Positions 1 through 7,968 of a DNA stretch of 57,960 nt are shown in pieces; positions within the stretch are counted from its first letter, which is position 1; each line of letters begins with the position of its first letter. The DNA is taken from the NCBI GenBank assembly GCA_023388315.1, contig JAEWGM010000016.1, positions 1 through 57,960 of the forward strand, read 5' to 3'. Both the position numbers and the translations under genes were made by a program. This stretch comes from Bacteroidota bacterium (GTDB taxonomy: Bacteria; Bacteroidota; Bacteroidia; Bacteroidales; Dysgonomonadaceae). Below the pieces are notes generated by a model. That model made no database searches. It had not been told where the DNA came from and was given only the letters and a program-made list of their open reading frames with translations.

Positions 1-163
1 AAATGGTGTCTTTAGAATGCCCCTCGGGCAGTATGAGTTGTTCGTCTAATTGGATATGAAGAACGTCAGATTTTTCTTCAATGCCGACAATATCAAAGTT
101 GTCTATAATTTCTTCAGGAAGAATGTACCGGGATAAAATGTGAAGTTGATCGTAAGATGACAT
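1..163 (-). CDS. Transposase N-terminal fragment, ISAon1-like (partial, runs off left edge)
   Basis: Reading the minus strand from an ATG at 163 gives 54 residues open to the window edge, beginning MSSYDQLHILSRYILPEEI. This start, followed by an acidic stretch and an LDE...LPEG motif, resembles the N-terminal region protein of ISAon1-type transposases common in Bacteroidota, which act on the ends of their own element. Only the N-terminal part is in the window, so the catalytic domain cannot be inspected. It could equally be an orphan N-terminal ORF, since such elements are often annotated as two ORFs. The family call is from memory of the N-terminal motif only. Confidence 0.55.
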   Translation of the reverse strand, partial: MSSYDQLHILSRYILPEEIIDNFDIVGIEEKSDVLHIQLDEQLILPEGHSKDTI

Positions 164-289
164 AACGGAAGTATTTTTTTTCAAAGATACTTCTTTTTTA
201 AAAACATAGTTTTGCAGGTGAGCCGTAAAAAGAGCTTTAACTTGAACGCTTTACTCGTGCTGTCTTTCATCGCACTGTATAAGGTGCCC

Positions 290-297
290 TATCTTTG
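290..297 (+). promoter_or_regulatory. Bacteroidota -7 box TATCTTTG, no gene downstream
   Basis: Perfect match to TAnnTTTG. A TCTTTC stretch lies about 20 bases upstream where the -33 TTTG is expected. The only thing downstream is a short hairpin region ending in a strong terminator. Confidence 0.4.
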
Positions 298-303
298 CTT
301 TAT

Positions 304-386
304 TGTTTTTTTTGTGTTAACGCTATTTTCGAACGCGTTAGCAGCATAAAACAAAAAAGGCCGTGCTTAGTAGCCGGCCTTTTTTT
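304..386 (+). ncRNA. Candidate small RNA (promoter plus terminator, no ORF)
   Basis: Inferred transcript of about 83 bases between the TATCTTTG box and the terminator. It contains one internal hairpin (TAACGC paired with GCGTTA) and then the terminator stem. No reading frame longer than a few codons fits. It lies head-to-head with the transposase start, so it could instead be an element-encoded regulator or part of the element's end. This is pattern-based only. Confidence 0.28.
353..386 (+). terminator. Rho-independent terminator
   Basis: Stem AAAAAAGGCCG paired with CGGCCTTTTTT, 11-base loop, followed by a T-run. The A-run on the left arm makes it potentially bidirectional. Confidence 0.75.
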
Positions 387-1480
387 GTAGGAAGGAGTTC
401 AATGAATTTGGCACACACGGTGCACAAATAAAAAATGCATGCAATGCAGAAAGTTTCAAAAAGTCACAGCGCAAAAGCGGAACGATGAGGTTCTTTTTTC
501 TTGCCATGTGAGATTTACTTCAGAATGGGAATACTTTGAAAAACGTCAATAACAGCGTTTGTAAGACTATTAAAGCAGTTCTAAAAAGTTCGTATCATTT
601 GTTTCGATAACAACGATAAAATCGTCTGATAATTTATTCCGGATTTTGAAGCAGAACGGTTACTTTCGTAATAGTTCAATCCGTTGTCTTATTTTTTCAC
701 TTTCCGCAAACGGAAAACAAGAGAATAAAACATCTTTTGAAATCAGGATTATTTTTACCAATTGTCCACGTTGAAAAACCTTCAATCATCAAAAAAATCA
801 AAAATCTGGAAAGATTCAGTTCTTTCGCAAAGAAGGGAATAAACGCAAAGAAATTAATCGGTGAAGATTAAAACTTACATTCTGACTAAACTTCACGTCT
901 TCATTTCGTTTGAAACCTTATCTTAAAAAGGTAAAGAGTCGCTCGAAAGGGAATAGACAATCTGTTTTCCTTCTTTTCGTGACTGTAAACGGAGAGCGTG
1001 AACTTACCGAGTAAAATCGTTCAAATAAGGACAGTCAAAAAACATTTATTCTTTCAGCAGACAAACTCAAGATAAATCTTGGTGGTGAAAATGTCCGTTT
1101 TTTTCGGAATTACAACTAACTATTGCCCTGTTGGGGAAAGTTATCAACCGAAAATTCATTCATTGCGCCAAAAGCATCCAGTGTTATGCTAACAAGCCGT
1201 CAGGTGAGTGAAGGCAGTTAACCAAAGAATACTTCGTAAGGCTGCAAAAATTCATTAGCGCGAGAATACAATTCTTATTTTCGTCAGAAAAAAGTGATTT
1301 TTCCATCTGAAAAATGAAAGGTGATTGGAGCAAGTCCATTCATCTTTGGTGAAATGTATTCAACCGATTTGTGTGCAAAATATCAAAGAACTCCTAAATA
1401 TCTTCGTTCAAGGTTTGGAACGATATGGTTGTTTAGTTTATGTGCTACAAATATAACGTTTCATGCAAGGGGATTGCAAA

Positions 1481-1548
1481 TATTTTTGCTTGTAATTATC
1501 AACAACTTCTCAACACGTTACTAACAAGTTGTTATGTTGTTGATTTTT
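1481..1548 (+). promoter_or_regulatory. TATTTTTG box followed by hairpin and T-run
   Basis: TATTTTTG at 1481-1488 is followed within 10 bases by the inverted repeat ATCAACAAC (1498-1506) / GTTGTTGAT (1536-1544) and five Ts. The left arm includes TTATCAACA, one base off the DnaA-box consensus TTATnCACA. It may be a short transcription unit, a protein-binding palindrome, or chance in AT-rich DNA. Confidence 0.3.
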
Positions 1549-1588
1549 ATTGACTTGTGGGGTCGTTTTTCGTTTTTTCAAAAAAAAT

Positions 1589-1633
1589 CAAATGATAGTT
1601 TGAAAGTAAAGTTTGGTTTTTAATTATCATTTG
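1589..1633. repeat. Inverted repeat, 9-bp arms
   Basis: CAAATGATA (1589-1597) and TATCATTTG (1625-1633) are perfect inverted copies with a 27-base spacer. They lie about 50 bases beyond the SMR stop codon, on that gene's downstream side. No T-run follows on the minus strand, so a terminator role is weak. Confidence 0.4.
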
Positions 1634-1681
1634 GTGCTTTTGACTAAAAAAGTGTAATAAATACACAGAGGGGTGTCCGCT

Positions 1682-2026
1682 CTAATTGGTAGAAGCGACT
1701 TGTAAACCCACGATGGAAATAATGAGCGTGCTTAAGAAAAATATTCGCCAAAAACTCATCGGTTCTTTAAAAAAGAAGATGCCCAGCAGTACGGTGCCAA
1801 CAGCCCCAATTCCGGCCCAAACGGCATATGCCGTACCGGTTGGAATGGGGTAGGGCGCGCCCATCGATTTATACAACAAAAACATACTTAGTCCCACGCA
1901 AGAGATAAAGCTTAAAAACCACAGCCACATTTCTCGTCCGTGCGTTTGTTGCATTTTTCCCAAACTGAAAGCGAAAAAACTTTCAAAAATTCCGCCTATA
2001 ATAAGTAGTATCCAATTAATATTCAT
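1682..2026 (-). CDS. Small multidrug resistance (SMR) family exporter, SugE/Gdx-like
   Basis: 114-residue, four-helix inner-membrane protein. SMR proteins act as dual-topology dimers and exchange protons for cationic substrates; the Gdx (SugE) branch exports guanidinium. The essential membrane glutamate is present at residue 14 (GIFES), and the GTAYAVWAGIGAVG segment matches the SugE/Gdx signature better than EmrE. I start at ATG 2026 because the protein then begins directly with the first helix; an upstream in-frame ATG at 2062 would add 12 residues not typical of the family. It lies 39 bases after the LolC/E-like gene on the same strand and is probably co-transcribed. No guanidine riboswitch fits in the gap. 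Confidence 0.85.
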   Translation of the reverse strand: MNINWILLIIGGIFESFFAFSLGKMQQTHGREMWLWFLSFISCVGLSMFLLYKSMGAPYPIPTGTAYAVWAGIGAVGTVLLGIFFFKEPMSFWRIFFLSTLIISIVGLQVASTN

Positions 2027-2065
2027 ACTGATAAAGATATAAAACAGTTTTGTGAAAAGCAAATA

Positions 2066-3313
2066 TCACTCAAACTGAATGGATTTTGCCGGCGTTATTT
2101 TTGCCACCAGATAGGATGGCCCAATCATCATCAGCAAAGAAACAACCAGTGTGCCAATGTTCAATAAAACAATGTGCAACGGATTTAAATCTACCGGAAC
2201 CGCCGAGAGATAGTAGGTGGACGGGTCCAATTTAAAAATCTGAAACTGCTTCTGAATAAGACAAACTGCCAAGCCAACAATATTTCCCCACAACATTCCC
2301 TGCCCGATGAGAAACGCGGAAAGATACACGAACACTTTTCGAAGGCTGAAATCGCGTGCGCCCATCGATTTGAGAATTCCAATCATATTGGTGCGCTCCA
2401 AAATAATGATGAGCAAGCCCGATATCATTGTAAAGCCCGATACAATAAGCATTAAAATAATAATCACCCACACGTTCATATCCAGTAGGCTTAGCCAATT
2501 GAATATCATTGGGTTAATGTCTTTTATGGAGCGGGTGTAGAGCGCGTTGCCGAAACGGTCTTTATACGAAACCATTTCAAAAAACAAATCGCGGGCGGTT
2601 TGGTCTAATTTGTTGTAATCGTTCACCAACACTTCCACGCCGCTGGCCATATCATCGTCCCATCCGTTTAAAGAGGCAAGAATATTGCTTTGGGTAACTA
2701 CGTAGAGTTTATCGTAGTCTTCAAAGTTGGTGTTGTAAATACCCACAATATTAAAGCGACGCGCACGCACGGGTTCTTGCACGAAATAAGTGGTGAAACT
2801 ATCGCCCAGTTTTAGGTGCAGTTGGTTGGCTATTTTTTCCGATATAATGGCCTGATTGGCTATTGACGTGTCATTGGGATTGATGACCGAACCTTCGATT
2901 AGGTTGGTTTTGAAAAAATCCCAATCGTACGATTCCGATACGCCTTTCAGCACAATTCCCAAAAAATCCGAATCGGTTTTGATGATGCCCGGCTTGGTAA
3001 TGAATTCCTGAACGTGGCGAATGGCGCTGTTTGCCTCTAGCGCTGCCCTGACGGTGTCGGAAATGGAAATGGGCTTGTGCTCATAAGAAGTGCTGTTGTC
3101 GAACGCGGTAATTTGAATATGAGAACCAAAACCAATGACTTTCTGACGTACTTCTTTTTTGAAGCCCACAATGATACAAACCGCCACAATCATCACCGCC
3201 AAGCCAATGGCTATGCCGGCAATGGCGATTTTTACCGCAGGCGATGAAACGCGTTTTTCGTTTTTCTTATCGCCTTTGTAAATGCGCCGAGCTATGAAAA
3301 GTTCTGTATTCAC
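2066..3313 (-). CDS. ABC transporter permease, LolC/LolE (FtsX-like) family
   Basis: 415 residues. One membrane helix near residues 27-51, a large periplasmic domain to about 275, then three helices near 281-305, 328-353 and 380-404: the MacB/LolE-type topology. In Proteobacteria LolCDE extracts lipoproteins from the inner membrane; Bacteroidota carry homologues with the same layout and a presumed lipoprotein or envelope transport role. No ATPase gene adjoins it; the partner must be elsewhere. It starts 34 bases after the aminotransferase stop on the same strand and is followed by the SMR gene, suggesting a three-gene transcript. Confidence 0.85.
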   Translation of the reverse strand: MNTELFIARRIYKGDKKNEKRVSSPAVKIAIAGIAIGLAVMIVAVCIIVGFKKEVRQKVIGFGSHIQITAFDNSTSYEHKPISISDTVRAALEANSAIRHVQEFITKPGIIKTDSDFLGIVLKGVSESYDWDFFKTNLIEGSVINPNDTSIANQAIISEKIANQLHLKLGDSFTTYFVQEPVRARRFNIVGIYNTNFEDYDKLYVVTQSNILASLNGWDDDMASGVEVLVNDYNKLDQTARDLFFEMVSYKDRFGNALYTRSIKDINPMIFNWLSLLDMNVWVIIILMLIVSGFTMISGLLIIILERTNMIGILKSMGARDFSLRKVFVYLSAFLIGQGMLWGNIVGLAVCLIQKQFQIFKLDPSTYYLSAVPVDLNPLHIVLLNIGTLVVSLLMMIGPSYLVAKITPAKSIQFE

Positions 3314-3347
3314 GGCTTAAAGTTAGTGCTTTTTTAAGAAACTGCTT

Positions 3348-4547
3348 CTAAGATTTTAATTTCTTATATGCTTCCAATGCTTTTTCGAGTACAATAACCG
3401 CGTTTTCCAGGTCTTGAATGTTGAGTACGTAGGCAATACGCACTTCGTTTTTTCCCAGTCCGGGGGTAACGTAAAATCCGGAAGCGGGTGCCATAAAAAT
3501 AGTTTGGTTTTTGTAACGGAAATCCGACAAACACCACGCGCAAAATTCATCGGCATCTTCCACCGGCAGTTGTGCCAGCGTGTAGAACGCGCCTTGCGGC
3601 ATAGGTGAGTACACGCCCGGAATTTTGTTTAGACGCCCTATCAAAAAATCGCGGCGGTTTTTGTATTCGTTAAAATTCCGTTGGATATATTCTTCATCGT
3701 TAATGAGCGACGCGTTGGCAGCGATTTGGCCCACGAGTGGCGGACTCAACCTGGCTTGGCAAAATTTCATCACGGTGTCGTGCACGCGTTTATTTTTGGT
3801 GATCAACGCGCCAATTCTAATGCCGCATTCGCTGTATCTTTTTGAAACCGAGTCAATTAAAATTACGTTGTTTTCAATTCCTTCTAAATGGCACGCCGAA
3901 ACGTATTCCGCGTCGTTGTAAATAAATTCCCTATACACTTCGTCTGAAAACAAATAAAGACGATGTTTTTTCACCAAATCGCGAATCTGGTTCATCTCTT
4001 CCGGTGTATACACATAACCGGTGGGGTTGTTTGGGTTACACACCAAGATTCCCTTGGTTCGCTCATTGATGAGTTTCTCAAACTCCTTTATTTCGGGAAG
4101 CGCGAATCCGTTTTCCATGGTCGACGGCACCGTGCGAATTACCGCGCCTGCCGAAATGGCGAAAGCCATGTAGTTGGCATAGGCCGGTTCTGGCGCAATA
4201 ATTTCGTCGCCGGGGTTCAGGCACGCTAAAAAGGCATATAAAACGGCTTCCGAGCCGCCCGCCGTTACAATAATTTCATCGGGTGTTAAGTGAATACCAA
4301 ACTTTTTGTAGTATTTTACTAGGTTTTCCCTGTAAAACAAATATCCGTCGCTGGGGCTGTATTCCAGTGTTTTTCTGTCGATTGCGCGGATGGCTTCAAG
4401 GGCTGTTTCGGGCGAGTGCACATCGGGTTGGCCAATGTTCAGGTGATACACTTTCACTCCGCTTGCTTTGGCAGCATCTGAGAGCGGCGCTAATTTACGA
4501 ATGGGCGAGGCCGGCATCTGCACACCGCGCCGTGATATCTCGGGCAT
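3348..4547 (-). CDS. Pyridoxal-phosphate aminotransferase, class I/II (aspartate aminotransferase-like)
   Basis: 399 residues, full family length. Visible fold-type I landmarks are the substrate-loop motif NIGQPD (37-42), NPNNPTG (171-177), SDEVY (201-205) and the Schiff-base lysine in SVSKRYS (K236). The conserved arginine binding the substrate carboxylate lies in the C-terminal part (NEVRIAY). Substrate cannot be settled from sequence: aspartate, alanine or aromatic amino acids are all possible. It is the first gene of the minus-strand group running to the SMR exporter. A long antisense frame over its start has no family features and is ignored. Confidence 0.85.
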   Translation of the reverse strand: MPEISRRGVQMPASPIRKLAPLSDAAKASGVKVYHLNIGQPDVHSPETALEAIRAIDRKTLEYSPSDGYLFYRENLVKYYKKFGIHLTPDEIIVTAGGSEAVLYAFLACLNPGDEIIAPEPAYANYMAFAISAGAVIRTVPSTMENGFALPEIKEFEKLINERTKGILVCNPNNPTGYVYTPEEMNQIRDLVKKHRLYLFSDEVYREFIYNDAEYVSACHLEGIENNVILIDSVSKRYSECGIRIGALITKNKRVHDTVMKFCQARLSPPLVGQIAANASLINDEEYIQRNFNEYKNRRDFLIGRLNKIPGVYSPMPQGAFYTLAQLPVEDADEFCAWCLSDFRYKNQTIFMAPASGFYVTPGLGKNEVRIAYVLNIQDLENAVIVLEKALEAYKKLKS

Positions 4548-4816
4548 ATTATTATAGTCTATTGAAATGCGATAAGGGAACTCAAACGATAACCATCAAC
4601 ATGCCTTACAACGGCTTTGAAGATGAGTTCCCTTATTTAAGAAGCAAAGGTAATAAAAAGTTTTGGATGATGAGGGGTGGAGAAGTGGGGAAGTGAGTAT
4701 AATGAAGTTGAAACGCATTGAACGCGTCTCAATTTTAAGGTGGCGCACTTTTATATTTTTCAAAAGTATTAACACTAATTGTGCGTATTGTTGAAGCGTG
4801 AAAAAAGGATTATATG

Positions 4817-4824
4817 TAAGTTTG
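4817..4824 (+). promoter_or_regulatory. TAAGTTTG -7 box for the GH16-like lipoprotein
   Basis: Matches TAnnTTTG and sits 22 bases before ATG 4846. An in-frame start at 4798 lies upstream of this box, which argues for the later start. Confidence 0.5.
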
Positions 4825-4845
4825 CTCTTTGTAATGAATAGAAAT

Positions 4846-5646
4846 ATGAAAAAGATTAAATTTTTAGCGGTTGCCGCTATTCTTATTATCGGTACCGCAG
4901 CATGCAATAAACAAAAAAAATCTTCCTCCAACGCGGCTAAAAAAGGATGGACGCTTGTATGGGAAGACGATTTTGATAAATCGATGGACGAAACCATTTG
5001 GTCTAAAATGCCGGCGGGTAAGAAAAACATGAACCGTTATATGAACGACAACGACGGACTGTTTGTCTTTCAAGATGGAAACCTTATTTTACGAGGCGTA
5101 AAAAACTCCACTCCCACCGACGATATGCCTTTCTTAACAGGTGGAATTACCACCGAAGGCAAAAAAACACTTGCCGCACACAGCCGAATAGAGGTGAGAG
5201 CCCGCATGAACCCTGTGGCGGGAACAACACCATATATTACATTGCTTCCGGTAACCAAAGATGAAAACATTTCTATTGATGTAATGGAAAGATACGGAAT
5301 TGATGAGTTTATTTATCAGTCGGTATCGTCGGAATACACCACCACCGGCGGAATGCCCGACAACCCGGCATCGAGCGCGTTGGTGGGTGTTAATCCCAAC
5401 CAATATCACGTGTATGGCGTGGAAAGATATGCGGATAGCGTAGTGTTTTTCGTGAACGATTTACGCACAAAAAAATATCCGCGCATTTTGACGGAAATGC
5501 CAGGCCAATTCCCTTTCAGCGACCAGGAATATGAGTTGTTTATCGGCTTGCGCCTTAATAAAGATACGGAACCCGATTCTCTTCCGGTTGACCTGTTCAT
5601 AGACTGGGTAAGATATTACGAACCTGACACAGAAACTGCAGAGTAA
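4846..5646 (+). CDS. GH16-like (laminarinase fold) lipoprotein lacking the catalytic nucleophile
   Basis: 266-residue lipoprotein. The signal peptide ends in a lipobox with Cys20 (GTAAC), so it should be attached to the outer or inner membrane facing the periplasm or surface. The rest looks like a GH16 concanavalin-type jelly roll: W-x-L-x-W-E-D-D-F near residue 35, a stretch ending SRIEVRARM near 113, and a closing FIDWVRYYE strand. GH16 enzymes need E-x-D-x-x-E; here it reads S143-I-D-V-M-E148, so the nucleophile position is serine while the acid/base glutamate and the assisting aspartate remain. Hydrolysis is therefore doubtful; a glycan-binding role is more likely. The start at 4846 gives a proper lipoprotein signal and follows the promoter. 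Monocistronic, with a strong terminator after it. Confidence 0.75.
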   Translation: MKKIKFLAVAAILIIGTAACNKQKKSSSNAAKKGWTLVWEDDFDKSMDETIWSKMPAGKKNMNRYMNDNDGLFVFQDGNLILRGVKNSTPTDDMPFLTGGITTEGKKTLAAHSRIEVRARMNPVAGTTPYITLLPVTKDENISIDVMERYGIDEFIYQSVSSEYTTTGGMPDNPASSALVGVNPNQYHVYGVERYADSVVFFVNDLRTKKYPRILTEMPGQFPFSDQEYELFIGLRLNKDTEPDSLPVDLFIDWVRYYEPDTETAE

Positions 5647-5661
5647 AAAATAAATGCAATT

Positions 5662-5707
5662 AAAAACATTAAGGCTGTTTCGTTTTTGAAACAGCCTTAA
5701 TGTTTTT
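5662..5707. terminator. Bidirectional terminator between GH16-like gene and queF
   Basis: Perfect 20-bp stem (5662-5681 with 5688-5707) and 6-base loop, with an A-run on one side and T-run on the other. It can end both converging transcripts. Confidence 0.9.
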
Positions 5708-5730
5708 TTGTGCTAATGCAACCATTTAAC

Positions 5731-6192
5731 CTACAGTGGAAAAGAATGATTAAACAACCTTTCTTCCGCTAACTGCTCATATTTTGTGCCGGCTCGCCCG
5801 TAATTGGCATAAGGATAAATACTTATTCCGCCGCGTGGCGTAAAAATGCCCGTAACTTCTATGTATTTCGGGTCCATTAACTCAATCAAATCTTTCATGA
5901 TAATGTTTACGCAATCTTCGTGAAAAGAGCCGTGATTGCGAAAACTGAACAGATAAAGTTTCAAGCTTTTGCTTTCTACCATTTTAATATCGGGGATATA
6001 GTCAATGCGTATGGTGGCAAAATCGGGTTGATTGGTAATGGGGCATAAGCTGGTAAACTCAGGACAATCGAACGTAACCCAATAATCATTTTCCCGATGC
6101 TTGTTTTCAAAAGCCTCCAACATTTGGGGAGCATAATCTTGTTTATATTCTGTTTTATTGCCTAAAAGGCTGAGTGAATCGAGTTGTGACAT
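5731..6192 (-). CDS. queF: NADPH-dependent 7-cyano-7-deazaguanine reductase (preQ0 reductase)
   Basis: Reduces preQ0 to preQ1 in queuosine biosynthesis, in the cytoplasm. 153 residues, the short type I QueF. The thioimide-forming cysteine is C50 in SLCPITNQPD with D57 after it. The type I signature ESKSLK is at residues 73-78, and the HGSFHEDC segment (87-94) carries the substrate-contacting glutamate E92. queC, an earlier step in the same pathway, is about 13 kb away on the same strand, so the genes are not clustered. I saw no preQ1 riboswitch in front of it. Confidence 0.93.
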   Translation of the reverse strand: MSQLDSLSLLGNKTEYKQDYAPQMLEAFENKHRENDYWVTFDCPEFTSLCPITNQPDFATIRIDYIPDIKMVESKSLKLYLFSFRNHGSFHEDCVNIIMKDLIELMDPKYIEVTGIFTPRGGISIYPYANYGRAGTKYEQLAEERLFNHSFPL

Positions 6193-6366
6193 ACTATTTC
6201 AGATATTTATTTCTTTCAAAATTACACATTAAATTTAATACGAGGACTGTTTTTCGCACAAGTTTTTTAAAATTACGGGATTTAAGAATAATAAAAAACA
6301 TTATTAGAGAAAAAAATGTTATAATTGTACTCAAAATCCTTTCAGCACGTATATAAAAGCCAGTTT

Positions 6367-7188
6367 ATGAGAAGAAAAGTTAAGGTTCCGCGAAAAGCAA
6401 GCATCCGAAGAAGATTTAGGGTAAAAGACGAAACCCGAAAATTTTACAACGGAATGTTTATAGACCTAGGTGAACTCGTTATTTTTACCGGGAATGTAAT
6501 TAAGCATCTCTTTAAACCTCCTTTTGAAAGTAGGGAACTGGTAAAACAGAGCTTCTTATTAGGCAATAAATCACTGGCTTTGGTGAGTGTTACGGGATTT
6601 ATCATGGGGTTGGTGCTTACCATGCAAATGAACCCTATATTGTCCGATTTTGGTGCTCAAACCTTGTTGCCGGGCGTGGTGGCAGTGGCTATGATTAGGG
6701 AATTGGGGCCGGTAATTACGGGGCTTATTTGTGCCGGAAAAATCAGTTCGGGCATCGGGGCCGAAATTGCGGCGATGACTGTTACCGAGCAAATTGACGC
6801 TATGGAGGTTTCGGGTACGCGCCCATTAAGTTTTGTGGTTGCTTCGCGCGTATTGGCTACTACGCTTGTGGTGCCGGTTTTAGTTATTTTTGCCGATGCA
6901 TTCAGTATGTTTGGGGCATTTTTGGCCATCAACCTTTTTGAAGACACGTCGGTTACGTTGTTCGCCAACCGCGCTTTTTCAATGGTGGGCTTTGTGGATT
7001 TATTGCCGGCTACGGTGAAAACCGTTTTCTTCGGTTTTTTCATTGGCCTCATTGGGTGTTATAAAGGATATAACGCGGGCAGAGGAACAGAATCCGTTGG
7101 ACATGCTGCCAATACGGCTGTTGTGGCATCTTCGCTTACGATTTTTGTTATCGACTTGATATTTGTTTTGTTAACAAACATTCTTTAA
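6367..7188 (+). CDS. mlaE: MlaE-family lipid ABC transporter permease
   Basis: 273 residues. MlaE permeases sit in the inner membrane and work with MlaF and an MCE protein to move phospholipids between inner and outer membranes. The central MlaE motif region is clear: FIMGLVLTMQM, then REL(G)PVITGLICAGKISSGIGAE, followed by the conserved EQIDAME segment, and three more hydrophobic helices. I take ATG 6367 as the start (MRRKVKVPRK, basic N-terminus); a TTG at 6325 would add 14 residues and is less likely. First gene of the mlaEFD operon: mlaF begins 7 bases after its stop. Confidence 0.9.
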   Translation: MRRKVKVPRKASIRRRFRVKDETRKFYNGMFIDLGELVIFTGNVIKHLFKPPFESRELVKQSFLLGNKSLALVSVTGFIMGLVLTMQMNPILSDFGAQTLLPGVVAVAMIRELGPVITGLICAGKISSGIGAEIAAMTVTEQIDAMEVSGTRPLSFVVASRVLATTLVVPVLVIFADAFSMFGAFLAINLFEDTSVTLFANRAFSMVGFVDLLPATVKTVFFGFFIGLIGCYKGYNAGRGTESVGHAANTAVVASSLTIFVIDLIFVLLTNIL

Positions 7189-7195
7189 TGGAAAT

Positions 7196-7936
7196 ATGGA
7201 AAAAGAGAAAGAAGAAGTTATTGTAGTAAAAGATTTATTCAAGTCATTTAAAGACAAAGATATATTGTGTGGTATAAACCTCACTCTGCATCGTGGCGAG
7301 AATTTAGGAATTGTAGGAAAATCGGGCATAGGCAAATCGGTGCTCACCAAATGCATTGTGCGACTGATAGAACCCGATGCGGGTAGTGTGGATGTCTTAG
7401 GAACGGATGTGCTTGCTTGCGACGACGCGGAATTGAACGAGATACGCAAAAAAGTGGGCTACCTTTTTCAAGGCGGCGCTTTGTACGACTCTATGAGCGT
7501 GCGAGAAAACTTACACTTCCCCATCAGAAGGACACAGTTTGTGGATAGAAAACTCGATACCGAAGAGTTGATTGAAACTTCCCTCAGAAGCGTTGGTTTG
7601 TTGGATGCCATAGATAAAATGCCGTCAGAACTATCGGGCGGGATGAAAAAACGCATCGCGTTAGCCAGAGCATTAATCCTCAGGCCCGAAATCATCTTGT
7701 ATGATGAGCCCACAACAGGCCTCGACGCGGTAACATCGGGAGAAATCAGCGAATTGATGTTGAAGATTCGCGAAGAATACAACACGGCTTCCATCATTAT
7801 TACGCACGATATGAAATGCGCCAAAATTGCTACCGACAGCATAAGAATTATGAAAGATGGTGTGTTTATGGTAGATGGCACATACGATGAGTTAAGCAAT
7901 AGCGACGAGAAAGAGGTGCGCGACTATTTTATGTAA
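7196..7936 (+). CDS. mlaF: MlaF-like ABC transporter ATP-binding protein
   Basis: 246 residues, cytoplasmic ATPase of the Mla-type lipid transporter. Walker A GKSGIGKS at 41-48, signature LSGGM at 146-150, Walker B ILYDEP at 167-172 and a switch histidine in IITHDMK are all intact. The MlaF-type GxSGxGKS and the text around TTGLDAVTSGEI fit the family. The 7-base gap to mlaE and 32-base gap to mlaD show a single operon. Confidence 0.92.
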   Translation: MEKEKEEVIVVKDLFKSFKDKDILCGINLTLHRGENLGIVGKSGIGKSVLTKCIVRLIEPDAGSVDVLGTDVLACDDAELNEIRKKVGYLFQGGALYDSMSVRENLHFPIRRTQFVDRKLDTEELIETSLRSVGLLDAIDKMPSELSGGMKKRIALARALILRPEIILYDEPTTGLDAVTSGEISELMLKIREEYNTASIIITHDMKCAKIATDSIRIMKDGVFMVDGTYDELSNSDEKEVRDYFM

Positions 7937-7968
7937 AAAAAGACTAAACAATTAACAGATAATTTTTT

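Larger units (their letters stand above)
164..1681. other. Gene-poor AT-rich stretch, probably decayed accessory DNA
   Basis: About 1.5 kb between the transposase fragment and the SMR gene with no reading frame I can defend. The longest plus-strand frame (67 codons, 1321-1524) has no recognisable motif and lacks a sensible ribosome-binding context. The sequence is AT-rich with stops in every frame. It contains two promoter-like elements, one strong terminator and two inverted repeats (listed separately). The position next to a transposase suggests mobile-element remains or element-flanking DNA. Confidence 0.6.

Noticed and set aside
770..1130. Faint integrase-like wording (VNGERELTE) when reading through stops on the plus strand
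   Set aside because: Needs several stop read-throughs and frame choices; not distinguishable from chance.
1321..1524. 67-codon plus-strand frame in the left gene-poor region
   Set aside because: No motif, no signal peptide that makes sense, atypical composition and no promoter-to-start context.
1496..1548. Possible replication origin (DnaA-box-like TTATCAACA within a palindrome)
   Set aside because: Only one imperfect box, no cluster and no dnaA/dnaN nearby.
4283..4696. 137-codon plus-strand frame antisense to the aminotransferase start
   Set aside because: Antisense shadow of a clear gene; no family features.
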